Source: an uncultured Clostridia bacterium (GTDB lineage: Bacteria; Bacillota; Clostridia; TANB77; CAG-508). From it: a DNA stretch of 50,541 bases. Below, piece after piece: positions 7,709 through 16,479 of the stretch. The stretch lies in contig CANRPX010000009.1 of NCBI GenBank assembly GCA_947632605.1, positions 1 through 50,541 of the forward strand, written 5' to 3'. Made by a program: the position numbers and the translations under genes. Numbering within the stretch: position 1 is the stretch's first letter; the number at the start of each line of letters is the position of its first letter. The notes beneath the pieces were generated by a model. The model saw only the letters and a program-made list of their open reading frames with translations. It was not told where the DNA came from and searched no databases.

Positions 7709-10603
7709 TTATAATTCTGGTTCATCGTCTCCCAAAATTTTCTTTTTTGTTTCATCTGCTAATTCTTGTGCAATAGCTCCACTTCTTCTATCAGAAATCT
7801 TTCTTGCATCTTTAATATGTATTAAGTCTTTTAATCCAGCCATTTTATCTTTTGCAACCTTTAATACTGCAAATCTCTTTTTAACTTCTTCTAGTCTTGG
7901 TAATCTATCTGAAAGAGCACTTTTAGCTTGTTCTAATTTTGTTCTTTCTTCTTCTTCTTCTCTATCTAAATCTCTTAATTTAGCTTCAAGTTCTTGAATT
8001 TTTGTAACATCTTGTGCTCCTTGTAAAGAATCGATTTCTTCTTGTTTTTCTTTAGCTCTTCTATCTCTATCTTTTACTTTGTCAGGATCTGGAACTTGTT
8101 CTGGAGCTGAATCTAATTCACTTCTTAAAGATTCTAAACGTTTTTGAACATCCTCTGTTGTTTCATATTCTGGTGTTGCATCAAGTTTTGCTTTTGCTGC
8201 TTCAAGTGCTGATGTTAATCTGTCTAGAGCTGATTTATTAATTTTTCTTGGTAATCTTCCATCTAATTTAGATTTTACTTCTGCTAATCTTGTTTTTAGT
8301 TGGTCTCTTTTTTCTTTTTCTTCAGGTGTTAAAGTTTCTTCTAATTCACCTTCTGCATCTTCAAGAGCCTTTTTTGTTAAATCTCTAGTTCCTTCAGCAT
8401 CTGCTAATTCATCTTCTAATCCTTTAATTTTATCAGTATCTTCTGCTGGGATTTCGATATCTTTGCTATCAAATGCATAATCTTTATATTGTTTCGGCAT
8501 TCTAGGTGCAAATAATCTAGCAAAGAATCCTTTTTTAGGTGCTGGTAATCCTTCTCCTCTAAGAATATCGCTATCTTTAGAAGATAAATCATCCATTCTA
8601 TCACTATGGTCTTGAATAGCTCCAGATAATTCTTCATCATCAATTTCTGTTCCTGAAAAAACTTCTTCCATTAAATCATTTAACTTATCAGATGTTTCTA
8701 TTACACCATCTAAATTAGATCTATTCATTTTTTGAGCAATTGCAGCTCTATTATAAAATGCAGATTTATTATATGCTTCTGGTAATTTTTCTTCTAGACT
8801 ACGTTCTCTTAAAGTTCTCATTAAATAGTCATGCATAGCTTTAGGTGTTGGCTCTTCACCACTTTCTAATTGTAATTCATCTGCAAATCTTTTTTGTGCT
8901 TCTTTATATGCTTCAATCGCATCTTTATATGCTTTTATATTATCTTCTGATGGATCTTTTTGTAAGGCTAACATTGCTTTTCTTACTTCTAATTCTGCTA
9001 ATTCATATTCTTTAAATGCTTTTGAAGCATCTGAATCTTCATCTTGTAATGATTTATAACCTTCTTTAGTTATATGTTTTTTATCAAATTCTTTACGTCC
9101 ATCTTCTAAATCTGCTTGTTTTTCTCCAACTTTTTTTACAGCTTTATCATGTTCTGCTTTAGCTTTATCAACATCATCTTGTGCTGATTTAAGTTCTGGA
9201 TTACCTTCCATCATGCTTTCTAATTCTTCTTGTATTTTACTTTGTTCTTCACTAAGTGCAGCTATTTCTGGATTGTCAATGATTTCGTCACCTTCTACAA
9301 AATTAATAGTAAAGAAATCTTCTATTGATGGTGATCTTTTTTCACTTGCTAATGCAGCTTCAGCTTTTTCATATTCTGCTTTAGCTTTTTTATGTTCTTC
9401 TGTTTCAACTTTTCCTGCATCTCCTGCATCTGGTCCTGCAGCTTCTAATCTTGCTATTTCAGCTTTCAATTCAGCAATTCTAGGATTATCAACAAGTGAT
9501 ATATCTTCACCATTAATTTTTGCTAATTCTTCTTGTAATTGTGCTATTCTTTCAGCATTAGGATTTGAAGATTTTGCAGCCTCTATTTCATCTTGTATAC
9601 CTTTTCTTCTATCAGGAATAGCATCTAATTTTCCTTGACTTTCATCTCTTTGTGCAGTTGCTGATTTAACTTCTGCATCTAATGTAGAAATTTCTCCTAA
9701 TAATTTTTGATATTCAGGTGTTCCTGTTTCTAAGTTTTTAGCCATTTCTAAAGCAATAGCTAAAGAATCTTTTATTGCATCTCTTTCTGAAGCTAAGCTT
9801 CCTATTTCCATATCTAATTCATGTATACGTCTATCTAATTCTGGTATAACAATTCTACCTTTGCTATCTCTAGCTGATACCATTGCATCTATTTCTTCTG
9901 TTGTTATGTTTCCACCTTTAATATTTCCAACACGTCTTACTCTATTTCTAATAGATGCTCTAGTTTTCTTAATTTGTTCAGCTAAATCAGTTAATGTTTT
10001 TGTACTATCTGGTGTTACTTTTGATTTTGCTTCTTCAAATCTAGTTAATAAATCTCCTAATTCTGTAACTAAAGATTGAACTTTAGGATCTTCATTAATT
10101 TTAGTTTTAGTTTCATCAATTGCATTTATAGCTTCTTCTTTTTCTTCTATTTTTTCTCCATAATCTATTTCAAGTTCATTTACTAAAGCTTTATTAATAA
10201 CTTCATTTGCACCAAAACTTACTAATATTAAGTTCATTCTATCATTTGCTTTTTTAAGGTCTTCTTCTAATGAAGAAACTTGACCTCTCTTTTCTTCATC
10301 TAAAGCTTTTCTATGTTCTAATAAAGCTTGTGCTGATTCCATTTCTTGTCTTGCTTTTTCAATTTCATCTCTCATGCTAGTAAGTATAGCATCTGAGAAA
10401 CCTTGTGCTCCTTCATATTGTCTAGATAAACTTTCAAATTTTTCTTTTGCACTAGCGAAATCTCCTTCAGCTCTTGAAAGATCTTCCATTGTTGTTTCTC
10501 TATCTGATTTTAAAGCTTCTAATCTTGTTCTAAAATCTCTTGTTCTACTAACTAGAGCTACATATTCACTATTTAGCTCTTCTAAAGTTTTATTTTCTTC
10601 CAT
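7709..10603 (-). CDS. Uncharacterised 964 aa coiled-coil protein
   Basis: Almost entirely charged heptad-type helix from MEENKTLEELNSEYVALV to the C-terminus, resembling SMC or myosin rods, but with no Walker A/B, signal peptide or membrane segment. Two related turns, VDNPRIAELKAEI and IDNPEIAALSEEQ, lie about 70-80 residues apart. Near residues 690-708 a basic, aromatic patch (KKGFFARLFAPRMPKQYK) interrupts the coil and could touch membrane or another protein. AAAGGAG precedes the ATG. Co-transcribed with the 43 aa gene upstream. It could be a cytoskeletal or scaffold protein; no function can be assigned. Confidence 0.85.
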   Translation of the reverse strand: MEENKTLEELNSEYVALVSRTRDFRTRLEALKSDRETTMEDLSRAEGDFASAKEKFESLSRQYEGAQGFSDAILTSMRDEIEKARQEMESAQALLEHRKALDEEKRGQVSSLEEDLKKANDRMNLILVSFGANEVINKALVNELEIDYGEKIEEKEEAINAIDETKTKINEDPKVQSLVTELGDLLTRFEEAKSKVTPDSTKTLTDLAEQIKKTRASIRNRVRRVGNIKGGNITTEEIDAMVSARDSKGRIVIPELDRRIHELDMEIGSLASERDAIKDSLAIALEMAKNLETGTPEYQKLLGEISTLDAEVKSATAQRDESQGKLDAIPDRRKGIQDEIEAAKSSNPNAERIAQLQEELAKINGEDISLVDNPRIAELKAEIARLEAAGPDAGDAGKVETEEHKKAKAEYEKAEAALASEKRSPSIEDFFTINFVEGDEIIDNPEIAALSEEQSKIQEELESMMEGNPELKSAQDDVDKAKAEHDKAVKKVGEKQADLEDGRKEFDKKHITKEGYKSLQDEDSDASKAFKEYELAELEVRKAMLALQKDPSEDNIKAYKDAIEAYKEAQKRFADELQLESGEEPTPKAMHDYLMRTLRERSLEEKLPEAYNKSAFYNRAAIAQKMNRSNLDGVIETSDKLNDLMEEVFSGTEIDDEELSGAIQDHSDRMDDLSSKDSDILRGEGLPAPKKGFFARLFAPRMPKQYKDYAFDSKDIEIPAEDTDKIKGLEDELADAEGTRDLTKKALEDAEGELEETLTPEEKEKRDQLKTRLAEVKSKLDGRLPRKINKSALDRLTSALEAAKAKLDATPEYETTEDVQKRLESLRSELDSAPEQVPDPDKVKDRDRRAKEKQEEIDSLQGAQDVTKIQELEAKLRDLDREEEEERTKLEQAKSALSDRLPRLEEVKKRFAVLKVAKDKMAGLKDLIHIKDARKISDRRSGAIAQELADETKKKILGDDEPEL

Positions 10604-10638
10604 TTTTTTCTCCTTTTAATATAAATTATTTTCTAAAA

Positions 10639-10770
10639 TTATTTTCTTGATTTTTCTGTTTCACATTCTGCAATTAAATTGCTAAGTTCTACTTTTGTTT
10701 TAGCCATTTCTTTAACTAGAGCTAAACCTTTGTCGCTAAGTGCTTTTTCGTTGTTTTCCATATTTTCCAT
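10639..10770 (-). CDS. 43 aa protein upstream of the coiled-coil gene
   Basis: Begins MENMENNEKALSDKGLALVK and ends CETEKSRK; amphipathic helix, one cysteine, no membrane segment. GGAG stands 11 bases before the ATG at 10770; a second ATG three codons later is the alternative start. It lies 35 bases before the 964 aa gene and behind the same strong promoter. Its codon use matches the genome and its length suits a small partner of the coiled-coil protein. No family recognised. Confidence 0.7.
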   Translation of the reverse strand: MENMENNEKALSDKGLALVKEMAKTKVELSNLIAECETEKSRK

Positions 10771-10836
10771 ATTAAAACAAACTCCTTTCATATATATAAA
10801 TTTTATTATTCTCGCCTAAATACACTAATCTCTTAT

Positions 10837-10865
10837 ATTATACCATTATTTGGACATTAATTCAA
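10837..10865 (-). promoter_or_regulatory. Promoter of the 43 aa - 964 aa operon
   Basis: Minus-strand TTGAAT (10860-10865), 17-base spacer and TATAAT (10837-10842) with TG one base upstream. Its boxes match those of the 97 aa cassette. Confidence 0.75.
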
Positions 10866-10925
10866 TAGTTTTACATAATTTTTTTACTATTGATTATTTA
10901 TTGATAAATAAGTACTTTCCACGTT

Positions 10926-12341
10926 TCAGTTATTTAAACATTCTGCTATAAATTTTTGTATTTCATTTAGACTTATATTTGATAATTTTGAGTATCTTTC
11001 CTTTTTATCTTTTATACTTTCTTTTAATTGAGGAACAATACCAAAATTTGCGTTCATTGGCTGAAATTCTTCATTTGGTGTAGATATATATTTTGCTAAA
11101 CTGCCAATAACTGTTCTTTCTGAAAACACCTTCTTTCTATCTTGATATTCCTTAAGAACATTAGGATTATCTATATTAAACTTATTTTTCTCATAAATTT
11201 TATATAATTCTACTGCATTTATACCTGCTACAAACCCAGAAGAAATTGATTCTACATATCCTTCTACTCCTGTTATTTGTCCTGCAAAAAAAACATTTGT
11301 ATTTTCTAACATTTTGTAAGTATTGTCAAGGATTTTTGTAGAATTTATATATGTATTTCTATGCATTACCCCATATTTCACAAATTCAGCATTTTCAAGT
11401 CCTGGTATTAAAGAAAATATTCTTTTTTGCTCTCCAAATTTAAGATTTGTTTGAAAGCCCACAATATTATAGAGATTTCCTTCCTTATTATCTTGTCTTA
11501 ATTGGACAATTGCATAAGGTCTTTTTCCTGTTCTTAAATCTGTAAAGCCAACTGGTTTTAACGGTCCAAATCTTAACGTATCTTTTCCTCTTTTTGCCAT
11601 TATTTCAATTGGCATACAACCTTCAAAAATTTCTCTCTTTTCAAATTCATGTAAATTAACTACTTCTGCATTTATAAGTTCATCATAAAATCTTTCGTAT
11701 TCATCTTTATTCATTGGAAGATTAATATAACTTTTTTCTTGATTTATTAGTCTTTCTTTCCAAACTTCTATATCTTCTTCTTTTTTTCTTTCTTGTTCAT
11801 ATCTATTTCCATAAAATGCAATATTCATATCTATGGAATCTTTTTCTATAATAGGTGCTGCTGCATCATAAAAATATAATTTATTTTTTCCTGTTAATTC
11901 TGAAATTGAATTTGACATTTTTTCAGAAGTTAATGGTCCTGTTGCTATAATAACAATTTTATCTTTTGGTATTTCTGATATTTCTTCTCTTACGACTTCT
12001 ATGTATTCATTTGAATTCACTAAATTAGTAACTTCTTTTGAAAATTTTTCTCTATCAACAGCTAATGCTTGTCCTGCTGGAACACTAACATTATCTGCAA
12101 TTGGAATTAAGTAACTTCCTAATCTTCTAAGTTCTTCTTTTAATAATCCGCATGCATTTGTTAATAAATTTGATTTAAAAGAATTACTGCATACTATTTC
12201 TGCTAGATTTTGATTTGAATGTGCTGCTGAAAATTTGTAAGGTTTCATTTCATATAATTTTACTTTTATTTTTCTTTTAGCAATTTGAAGTGCAGCCTCA
12301 CATCCTGCGAGACCACCACCTATTACAATAATTTCATTCAT
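10926..12341 (-). CDS. trmFO: tRNA uracil-54 C5-methyltransferase (folate/FAD-dependent)
   Basis: Makes ribothymidine at position 54 of tRNA from methylene-tetrahydrofolate, using FAD. It starts MNEIIVIGGGLAGCEAALQI, with the dinucleotide-binding GxGxxG-type loop, then KPYKFSAAHSNQNLAEIVCS and KRPYAIVQLRQDN, and late GYVESISSGFVAGINA, all typical of the GidA-like TrmFO family. 471 aa, slightly longer than the common 435-450. I prefer ATG 12339-12341; a TTG twelve bases upstream keeps the frame. The ribosome-binding site is weak (GGA). Transcribed from its own promoter. Confidence 0.93.
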   Translation of the reverse strand: MNEIIVIGGGLAGCEAALQIAKRKIKVKLYEMKPYKFSAAHSNQNLAEIVCSNSFKSNLLTNACGLLKEELRRLGSYLIPIADNVSVPAGQALAVDREKFSKEVTNLVNSNEYIEVVREEISEIPKDKIVIIATGPLTSEKMSNSISELTGKNKLYFYDAAAPIIEKDSIDMNIAFYGNRYEQERKKEEDIEVWKERLINQEKSYINLPMNKDEYERFYDELINAEVVNLHEFEKREIFEGCMPIEIMAKRGKDTLRFGPLKPVGFTDLRTGKRPYAIVQLRQDNKEGNLYNIVGFQTNLKFGEQKRIFSLIPGLENAEFVKYGVMHRNTYINSTKILDNTYKMLENTNVFFAGQITGVEGYVESISSGFVAGINAVELYKIYEKNKFNIDNPNVLKEYQDRKKVFSERTVIGSLAKYISTPNEEFQPMNANFGIVPQLKESIKDKKERYSKLSNISLNEIQKFIAECLNN

Positions 12342-12394
12342 TTTAACATCCAATCTAAATTATTTTAAATGTAAGAATCTATTTTACTTATTAT

Positions 12395-12423
12395 ATTATA
12401 CGTTTTACAGATTTTATTTACAA
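12395..12423 (-). promoter_or_regulatory. Promoter of trmFO
   Basis: Minus-strand TTGTAA (12418-12423), 17-base spacer, TATAAT (12395-12400), about 55 bases before the start codon. Confidence 0.6.
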
Positions 12424-12485
12424 TAACAAAACTGTTACAATTACTTTACTTAAATGTTTTAAAGCCCAACATTTTGTAAAATAAA

Positions 12486-12521
12486 AAAATAGATTTTCTA
12501 TATTTTTAGAAAATCTATTTT
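12486..12521 (-). terminator. Terminator of the mraZ-rsmH-ftsL operon
   Basis: Arms of about 14 bases (AAATAGATTTTCTA and complement) with a 6-base loop and a T-run on the minus strand. It begins on the stop codon of the ftsL-like gene and closes the operon. Confidence 0.8.
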
Positions 12522-13065
12522 AAAATAAGTTTGTGATTTTTTCTATTATTATGTCTATAATGCTTTTTTCATCATCTATTATAACTTCTTCTGTTCTTGG
12601 TTCTGTATAATCTTTCTTTGGAAGACTTATATACTCAATTTGTTTATTATTAAGTTTTTGCATTCCTAATAAATTTCTTGCTTGCTCTTCGATATTACTT
12701 AAATTTATACTATTTTGAATATTAATTTCTAATTGATTATTTTCCTTTTTTATATCTGATATAGTTGTCTTTAAATTTTGTATTTGAGAAAAGGATTCAC
12801 TAATTTGAGAGTTTCTAAAGATTACAAAAAATAGTATTGCAAATAATAATATACATTTTACAAAAATAGAAAATTTTGCTTTTGCTTGCATTTTCTTTTC
12901 TTCTTTTTGTTTTAATTGTTTACTATTACTTCTGGCTTTTCCTTTTGATACCGTTTTTTTAGTACTTTTTTTCGATTGAGTATTATTTCGTTTCGGCTTA
13001 CTATAATCTGGTTTTATTTTTCTCGGATTAGTGTCATATTGATAACCATAATTTCTACTATTCAT
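12520..13065 (-). CDS. ftsL: FtsL/DivIC-type cell division protein
   Basis: Bitopic division protein that would pair with DivIC-type partners and recruit septal peptidoglycan synthesis. 181 aa: a basic, disordered cytoplasmic N-terminus of about 68 residues (KKSTKKTVSKGKARS), one membrane helix at about 69-85 (IFVKCILLFAILFFVIF), then an extracytoplasmic leucine-zipper-like helix (residues 90-130) and EEQARNLLGMQ, a motif seen in FtsL/DivIC. Position directly after rsmH supports FtsL. The N-terminal tail is longer than usual. AAAGGAGGG precedes the ATG. The PBP that normally follows is missing here. Confidence 0.8.
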   Translation of the reverse strand: MNSRNYGYQYDTNPRKIKPDYSKPKRNNTQSKKSTKKTVSKGKARSNSKQLKQKEEKKMQAKAKFSIFVKCILLFAILFFVIFRNSQISESFSQIQNLKTTISDIKKENNQLEINIQNSINLSNIEEQARNLLGMQKLNNKQIEYISLPKKDYTEPRTEEVIIDDEKSIIDIIIEKITNLF

Positions 13066-13102
13066 AATCTTTATCCCTCCTTTCTTTAGTATTTCTTATT
13101 TT

Positions 13103-14029
13103 CTATTTCTTCTCAAATATTCTTAATTTAGCACTTTTACTTCTAGAATTTTCTTCTAATTCCTTTTCAGATGGTAATATTGGTTTTTTTGTAATAATTT
13201 TTCCTTTTGATTTTGCACCACACATACAGTATGGTAATCCTGGTGGACATGTACATTTTCCAACTGAATCTGCAAAAGCATTTTTTACAGCTCTATCTTC
13301 TAATGAGTGAAATGTTAATACACATAATCTTCCACCTGATTTTAATTTATCTATTGAAGTTATAATCGTATCATATAATGGCTTTATTTCATCGTTTACT
13401 TCTATTCTTATTGCTTGAAAAGTTCTTTTAGCTGGATGTCCTTCACCCTTTTTTCTTTTTATAACTTCTTCTATAATTGCAACTAATTCATTTGTTGTTT
13501 CAATTTCTTTTTCTTTTCTATGTTCAACAATTTTTCTAGCAATAAGCTTAGAAAATCTTTCTTCACCATATTCATAAATAATTCTTGCAAGTTCTTCTTC
13601 ACTATAAGTATTAACAACTATTTTTGCCGTTAATTTTTGAGACTTATCCATTCTCATATCAAGAATTCCATTACCAATGTAACTAAAGCCTCTTTCTCTT
13701 TCATCTAACTGATAAGAAGAAACTCCTAAATCTAATAATATTCCATCAACTTCTGATATGTTTAAATCATTTAAAATGTTTTCCAAATTATCATGATTAT
13801 CATGTACATATTTAACATTTTTAAATTCTTTTAATCTTTCTTTTGCAACACAAATAGCTTCTTCATCTCTATCAATTCCTATAAGAAGCCCATTTTCAGA
13901 TATTCTATTTGCTATTTCTTTACTATGACCAGCTCCGCCCATTGTTCCATCTACATAGATTCCATCAGGTTTTATATTTAGTCCATCTATGCATTCAGTA
14001 AGCATTACTGATTTGTGATTAAACTCCAA
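13103..14029 (-). CDS. rsmH: 16S rRNA m4C1402 methyltransferase
   Basis: Methylates N4 of C1402 in the decoding centre using S-adenosylmethionine. The SAM-binding loop [11 protein letters not shown] follows the start closely; later motifs are [24 protein letters not shown] and the cysteine-containing [14 protein letters not shown] start the protein at TTG 14027-14029, giving (M)[11 protein letters not shown] and 308 aa, the family length; GAGGG lies 7 bases upstream. The open frame continues 20 codons further up without a plausible site. Second gene of the mraZ operon. Confidence 0.95.
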   Translation of the reverse strand: MEFNHKSVMLTECIDGLNIKPDGIYVDGTMGGAGHSKEIANRISENGLLIGIDRDEEAICVAKERLKEFKNVKYVHDNHDNLENILNDLNISEVDGILLDLGVSSYQLDERERGFSYIGNGILDMRMDKSQKLTAKIVVNTYSEEELARIIYEYGEERFSKLIARKIVEHRKEKEIETTNELVAIIEEVIKRKKGEGHPAKRTFQAIRIEVNDEIKPLYDTIITSIDKLKSGGRLCVLTFHSLEDRAVKNAFADSVGKCTCPPGLPYCMCGAKSKGKIITKKPILPSEKELEENSRSKSAKLRIFEKK

Positions 14030-14114
14030 ACTGCTACCCTCATAATAAATTTCCCATATTAGCATAAACAGTTGGTAAATATATACCAACTGTCTTGCTA
14101 AATTGTTATTTTTT

Positions 14115-14264
14115 TCTTTTGTACATTTTTTTCATCTTTTGTATTTTTAAATCTTTTGTGCTATATATTTTTTACCTTAGTAAATTATATATTTTTCTTT
14201 TGTAATTTTAATTTTAATCTTTAGTATTCTAAAGATTTTATCTTTTGTATGCTTTATCTTTTGT
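14115..14264 (-). repeat. Six copies of ACAAAAGA between mraZ and rsmH
   Basis: On the coding (minus) strand ACAAAAGA occurs at 14115-14122, 14135-14142, 14152-14159, 14196-14203, 14241-14248 and 14257-14264, usually within a wider pattern (G/A)(T/C)ACAAAAGAtaaA. A hairpin with 8-base arms (14217-14224 / 14229-14236) separates copies 4 and 5. The spacer (14030-14307) holds no gene. Function unknown. Confidence 0.75.
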
Positions 14265-14307
14265 GCTTTAAAGTTTTATCATTGGCATTTATATAAACTT
14301 TAGCAAG

Positions 14308-14733
14308 TTATATACCAAGCATTTCCATTTTTTCAGCAATTTCATCTGCTGAAATGTCATCATCTGTATTTTGCCATTTCTGTTTGCTCCAAATTTCAAT
14401 TCTTGAATCCATACCAATTATAACAACTTCTTTTTCTAATTCTGCAAAAGTTCTTAAATTGTTTGATATCAAAAATCTACCTTGTTTATCGATTTCACAA
14501 TCCATGGCACCAGCAAAGAAAAATCTTGAAAAAGTTCTAGCATCTTTATTTGAAATTGGAAGTGATCTTAACTTTTGTTCAAAGTTTTTCCATTCTTCCA
14601 ATGAAAAAGCAAATAAGCAACCATCTAAACCTTTAGTTATTATGAACTTCTCACCAATATCTTCTCTAAGTTTAGCAGGCATTATTAATCTGCCTTTAGC
14701 ATCTAGAGAATGCTCATATTCACCAATTAGCAA
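14308..14733 (-). CDS. mraZ: Transcriptional regulator MraZ
   Basis: AbrB-like double-fold DNA-binding protein, usually the first gene of the division/cell-wall cluster and a repressor of its own operon. 141 aa with two related halves: [23 protein letters not shown] (residues 2-24, given in part) and [20 protein letters not shown]. The start is TTG (14731-14733) with AAAGGAG 9 bases upstream. Three direct repeats of the kind MraZ binds stand just before the gene. Confidence 0.95.
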   Translation of the reverse strand: MLIGEYEHSLDAKGRLIMPAKLREDIGEKFIITKGLDGCLFAFSLEEWKNFEQKLRSLPISNKDARTFSRFFFAGAMDCEIDKQGRFLISNNLRTFAELEKEVVIIGMDSRIEIWSKQKWQNTDDDISADEIAEKMEMLGI

Positions 14734-14759
14734 TTTACTTATCTCCTTTCAATTTTCTA

Positions 14760-14785
14760 CCACTTTGTTCCACTTCTCTCCACTT
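14760..14785 (-). promoter_or_regulatory. MraZ operator: three AAGTGG repeats at 10-base spacing
   Basis: On the minus strand AAGTGG lies at 14760-14765, 14770-14775 and 14780-14785, exactly one helical turn apart, between the predicted start point and the ribosome-binding site of mraZ. MraZ is known to bind short direct repeats of this type (AAAGTG-like in mollicutes, GGG-containing in E. coli) at this location. Confidence 0.8.
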
Positions 14786-14792
14786 CAATTAG

Positions 14793-14821
14793 ATTTTAAT
14801 ATATACTATTTAATTTTGCAA
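14793..14821 (-). promoter_or_regulatory. Promoter of mraZ
   Basis: TTGCAA (14816-14821), 17-base spacer, TAAAAT (14793-14798). The expected start point near 14786 abuts the first operator repeat. Confidence 0.6.
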
Positions 14822-14890
14822 GTACTTTTTTGTTTTTTAATACAATTGAAATATTACAATTGTATTTCAATCTAATAAAACATTTGGTAA

Positions 14891-14919
14891 TAGACACTTT
14901 TATCTTTATGTGTTAAAAT
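14891..14919 (+). promoter_or_regulatory. Promoter of the 165 aa membrane protein
   Basis: TAGACA (14891-14896), 17-base spacer, TAAAAT (14914-14919); the ribosome-binding site AAGGA and ATG follow within 31 bases. Confidence 0.5.
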
Positions 14920-14949
14920 AGTATTAAATTTTAAAAAAGGAATATTTTT

Positions 14950-15447
14950 ATGAATTCTACTATTTTTTTTGGTTTAATTTTAAATTTTATATTATACTTT
15001 TTTGCGATTTTACCCATAATAATAATTTCTTTTAATAAAAAATTGTATAATAAAAAAGATGGGTTACTTTTTGCATTCTCATTTATAACTATTTTAGAAA
15101 TTTTCATTTCTTTAGGTATTCATTTTTTTGCAAGAAGTATATTTTCTCTTTTTTCAAAAACACCTGGAGTAGTAAATTATGCAGTATATGCATCTAAAAT
15201 TATTTTTATTACTGGTAGCTTATATGCAATAAAATTTTTAGTTCCGTTCTTTTTATATAATAATAAAAACTCATTTTTAACACACAAAAAAACAACGATT
15301 CTTTTTTCTTCAAAAATCGTTGTTAATCTTGTACTTGCTATATTAGGATTTGTATTGTTTTCTATAAAAGGCTCATTATATAGCATTCCTCTATGTGATT
15401 TAATTTATTATATAATATACATCATTCTTTTCATAAAAGTAAAATAA
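14950..15447 (+). CDS. Small multi-pass membrane protein, possibly MATE-like fragment
   Basis: 165 aa with four to five hydrophobic segments (about 5-28, 40-62, 83-103, 119-141, 146-163). The part SLFSKTPGVVNYAVYASKI and the following helix resemble the loop and helix pattern in the C-terminal half of MATE transporters, but full MATE proteins are about 450 aa. It could be a degraded or minimal member, or unrelated. It has a plausible promoter and AAGGA before the ATG. It ends exactly one base before the stop of the convergent gene, with no terminator between. Confidence 0.6.
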   Translation: MNSTIFFGLILNFILYFFAILPIIIISFNKKLYNKKDGLLFAFSFITILEIFISLGIHFFARSIFSLFSKTPGVVNYAVYASKIIFITGSLYAIKFLVPFFLYNNKNSFLTHKKTTILFSSKIVVNLVLAILGFVLFSIKGSLYSIPLCDLIYYIIYIILFIKVK

Positions 15448-15999
15448 TTATATATTACCTGATAATATATCTAAATTTGCTTCTAAAGCATCTGTTGTTG
15501 TAAGTCCAGATTTTGCATTAAACACTTCGTTGTCTTCTGTTATATATATTATTGATGGATATTCAGAAACATTATAATTTCTTCTTGCTTCTTCATAAAA
15601 ATCATAATATATTTCTAAAGAATGATTATTTTGGAATTCATTATCAACATCTTGTGCACAATTAATTACAAAAAAATTTATTTTATCGGCATATCTTTCA
15701 CTCATTCCTTCTAATCTATTTAATTCTTCAATAGAATCTTCTGATGATTTATTAACAAACAATAAAACAACAGGCGAATTTTGATAATCTGAAAGCTTTA
15801 TTTCTGTTCCATCATTTTTATAAAATACAACATCTTTATAAGAAACATGTTCAATATCTTTAGTTTTAGAAACTTCTTCAACCTTTAATTCATTATTATC
15901 TTTATTGTCAAAAAAATATACATTTAAGCAAAAAATAAGTGTTCCTACAAATAAAACACCAGCAATTATTAAATAAATAATATCTTTTTTATTTTTCAT
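15448..15999 (-). CDS. Membrane-anchored thioredoxin-like protein lacking the CxxC
   Basis: 183 aa: one N-terminal membrane helix at 7-29 (IIYLIIAGVLFVGTLIFCLN) and an extracytoplasmic TlpA/AhpC-like thioredoxin fold. The pattern GTEIKLSDYQNSPVVLLFVN fits the strand before the active site, and NVSEYPSIIYITED holds the conserved cis-proline region. Where WCxxC should stand the sequence is NKSSEDS, so a redox role is unlikely; the only cysteine outside the membrane helix is in INCAQD. Probably a binding or scaffold version. Ends back to back with the 165 aa gene. Confidence 0.7.
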   Translation of the reverse strand: MKNKKDIIYLIIAGVLFVGTLIFCLNVYFFDNKDNNELKVEEVSKTKDIEHVSYKDVVFYKNDGTEIKLSDYQNSPVVLLFVNKSSEDSIEELNRLEGMSERYADKINFFVINCAQDVDNEFQNNHSLEIYYDFYEEARRNYNVSEYPSIIYITEDNEVFNAKSGLTTTDALEANLDILSGNI

Positions 16000-16130
16000 T
16001 TTTTCTCCTTTGTTTTATTAGTATTTATAATATTTATAATTTTATCAATAAAATTTTTAAAAGTAAATATTTTATATTTTCTTTTTCCAAAATATGTGGT
16101 ATATATTAAGTTATATTAAAGGAGGTCTTT

Positions 16131-16442
16131 ATGGATTTAGAAATAAATAATAATAAAAATATAAATAATATTGATAACTTTTCTAATGAATTAAGAAAGC
16201 ATTTAGAAAAAACTGTTACAACATTTTCAATTGACAGATTTGAAGGAAATTTTGCTGTTTGTGAAAATTTAAATACTGGAGAATTTGTAAATATTCCTAA
16301 AGAAGAATTGCCTAGCAATTGTGAAGAAGGATCTATTTTAAAATATGAAAATAACAAATTTATTTTAGATGTAAAAGAAACAAATGCAAAAAGAGAAGAA
16401 ATTAAAAATTTAGTAGATAACTTATTTAAAAGAAAAAAATAA
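16131..16442 (+). CDS. DUF3006 family protein
   Basis: 103 aa. The core FSIDRFEGNFAVCEN, then FVNIPKEELPSN and EEGSILKYEN, follows the DUF3006 pattern, a small beta-barrel common in Clostridia. AAAGGAGG stands directly before the ATG. DUF3006 genes often neighbour or fuse to ComEC-type metallo-beta-lactamase proteins, and the convergent gene here is one; the relation is by context only. The function of the family is unknown. Confidence 0.85.
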   Translation: MDLEINNNKNINNIDNFSNELRKHLEKTVTTFSIDRFEGNFAVCENLNTGEFVNIPKEELPSNCEEGSILKYENNKFILDVKETNAKREEIKNLVDNLFKRKK

Positions 16443-16476
16443 ATACCAAGTTTTAAAATTACTTGGTATTTGTTTT
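16441..16476. terminator. Bidirectional terminator between DUF3006 and the MBL gene
   Basis: Arms AAATACCAAGT (16441-16451) and ACTTGGTATTT (16461-16471) with TGTTTTATTTT following on the plus strand; it begins at the DUF3006 stop codon. Confidence 0.85.
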
Positions 16477-16479
16477 ATT

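Noticed and set aside
9213..9638. 141 aa plus-strand open frame rich in Ser and Ala
   Set aside because: Antisense of the 964 aa coiled coil; composition is explained by the reverse of Glu/Ala/Lys codons.
10875..10915. Short AT palindrome (TTATTTAT / ATAAATAA) after trmFO
   Set aside because: Entirely A-T with a 2-base loop and no U-run; too weak to call a terminator.
14354..14875. 173 aa plus-strand open frame over mraZ
   Set aside because: Antisense of mraZ and its operator; no ribosome-binding site and mraZ is unmistakable.
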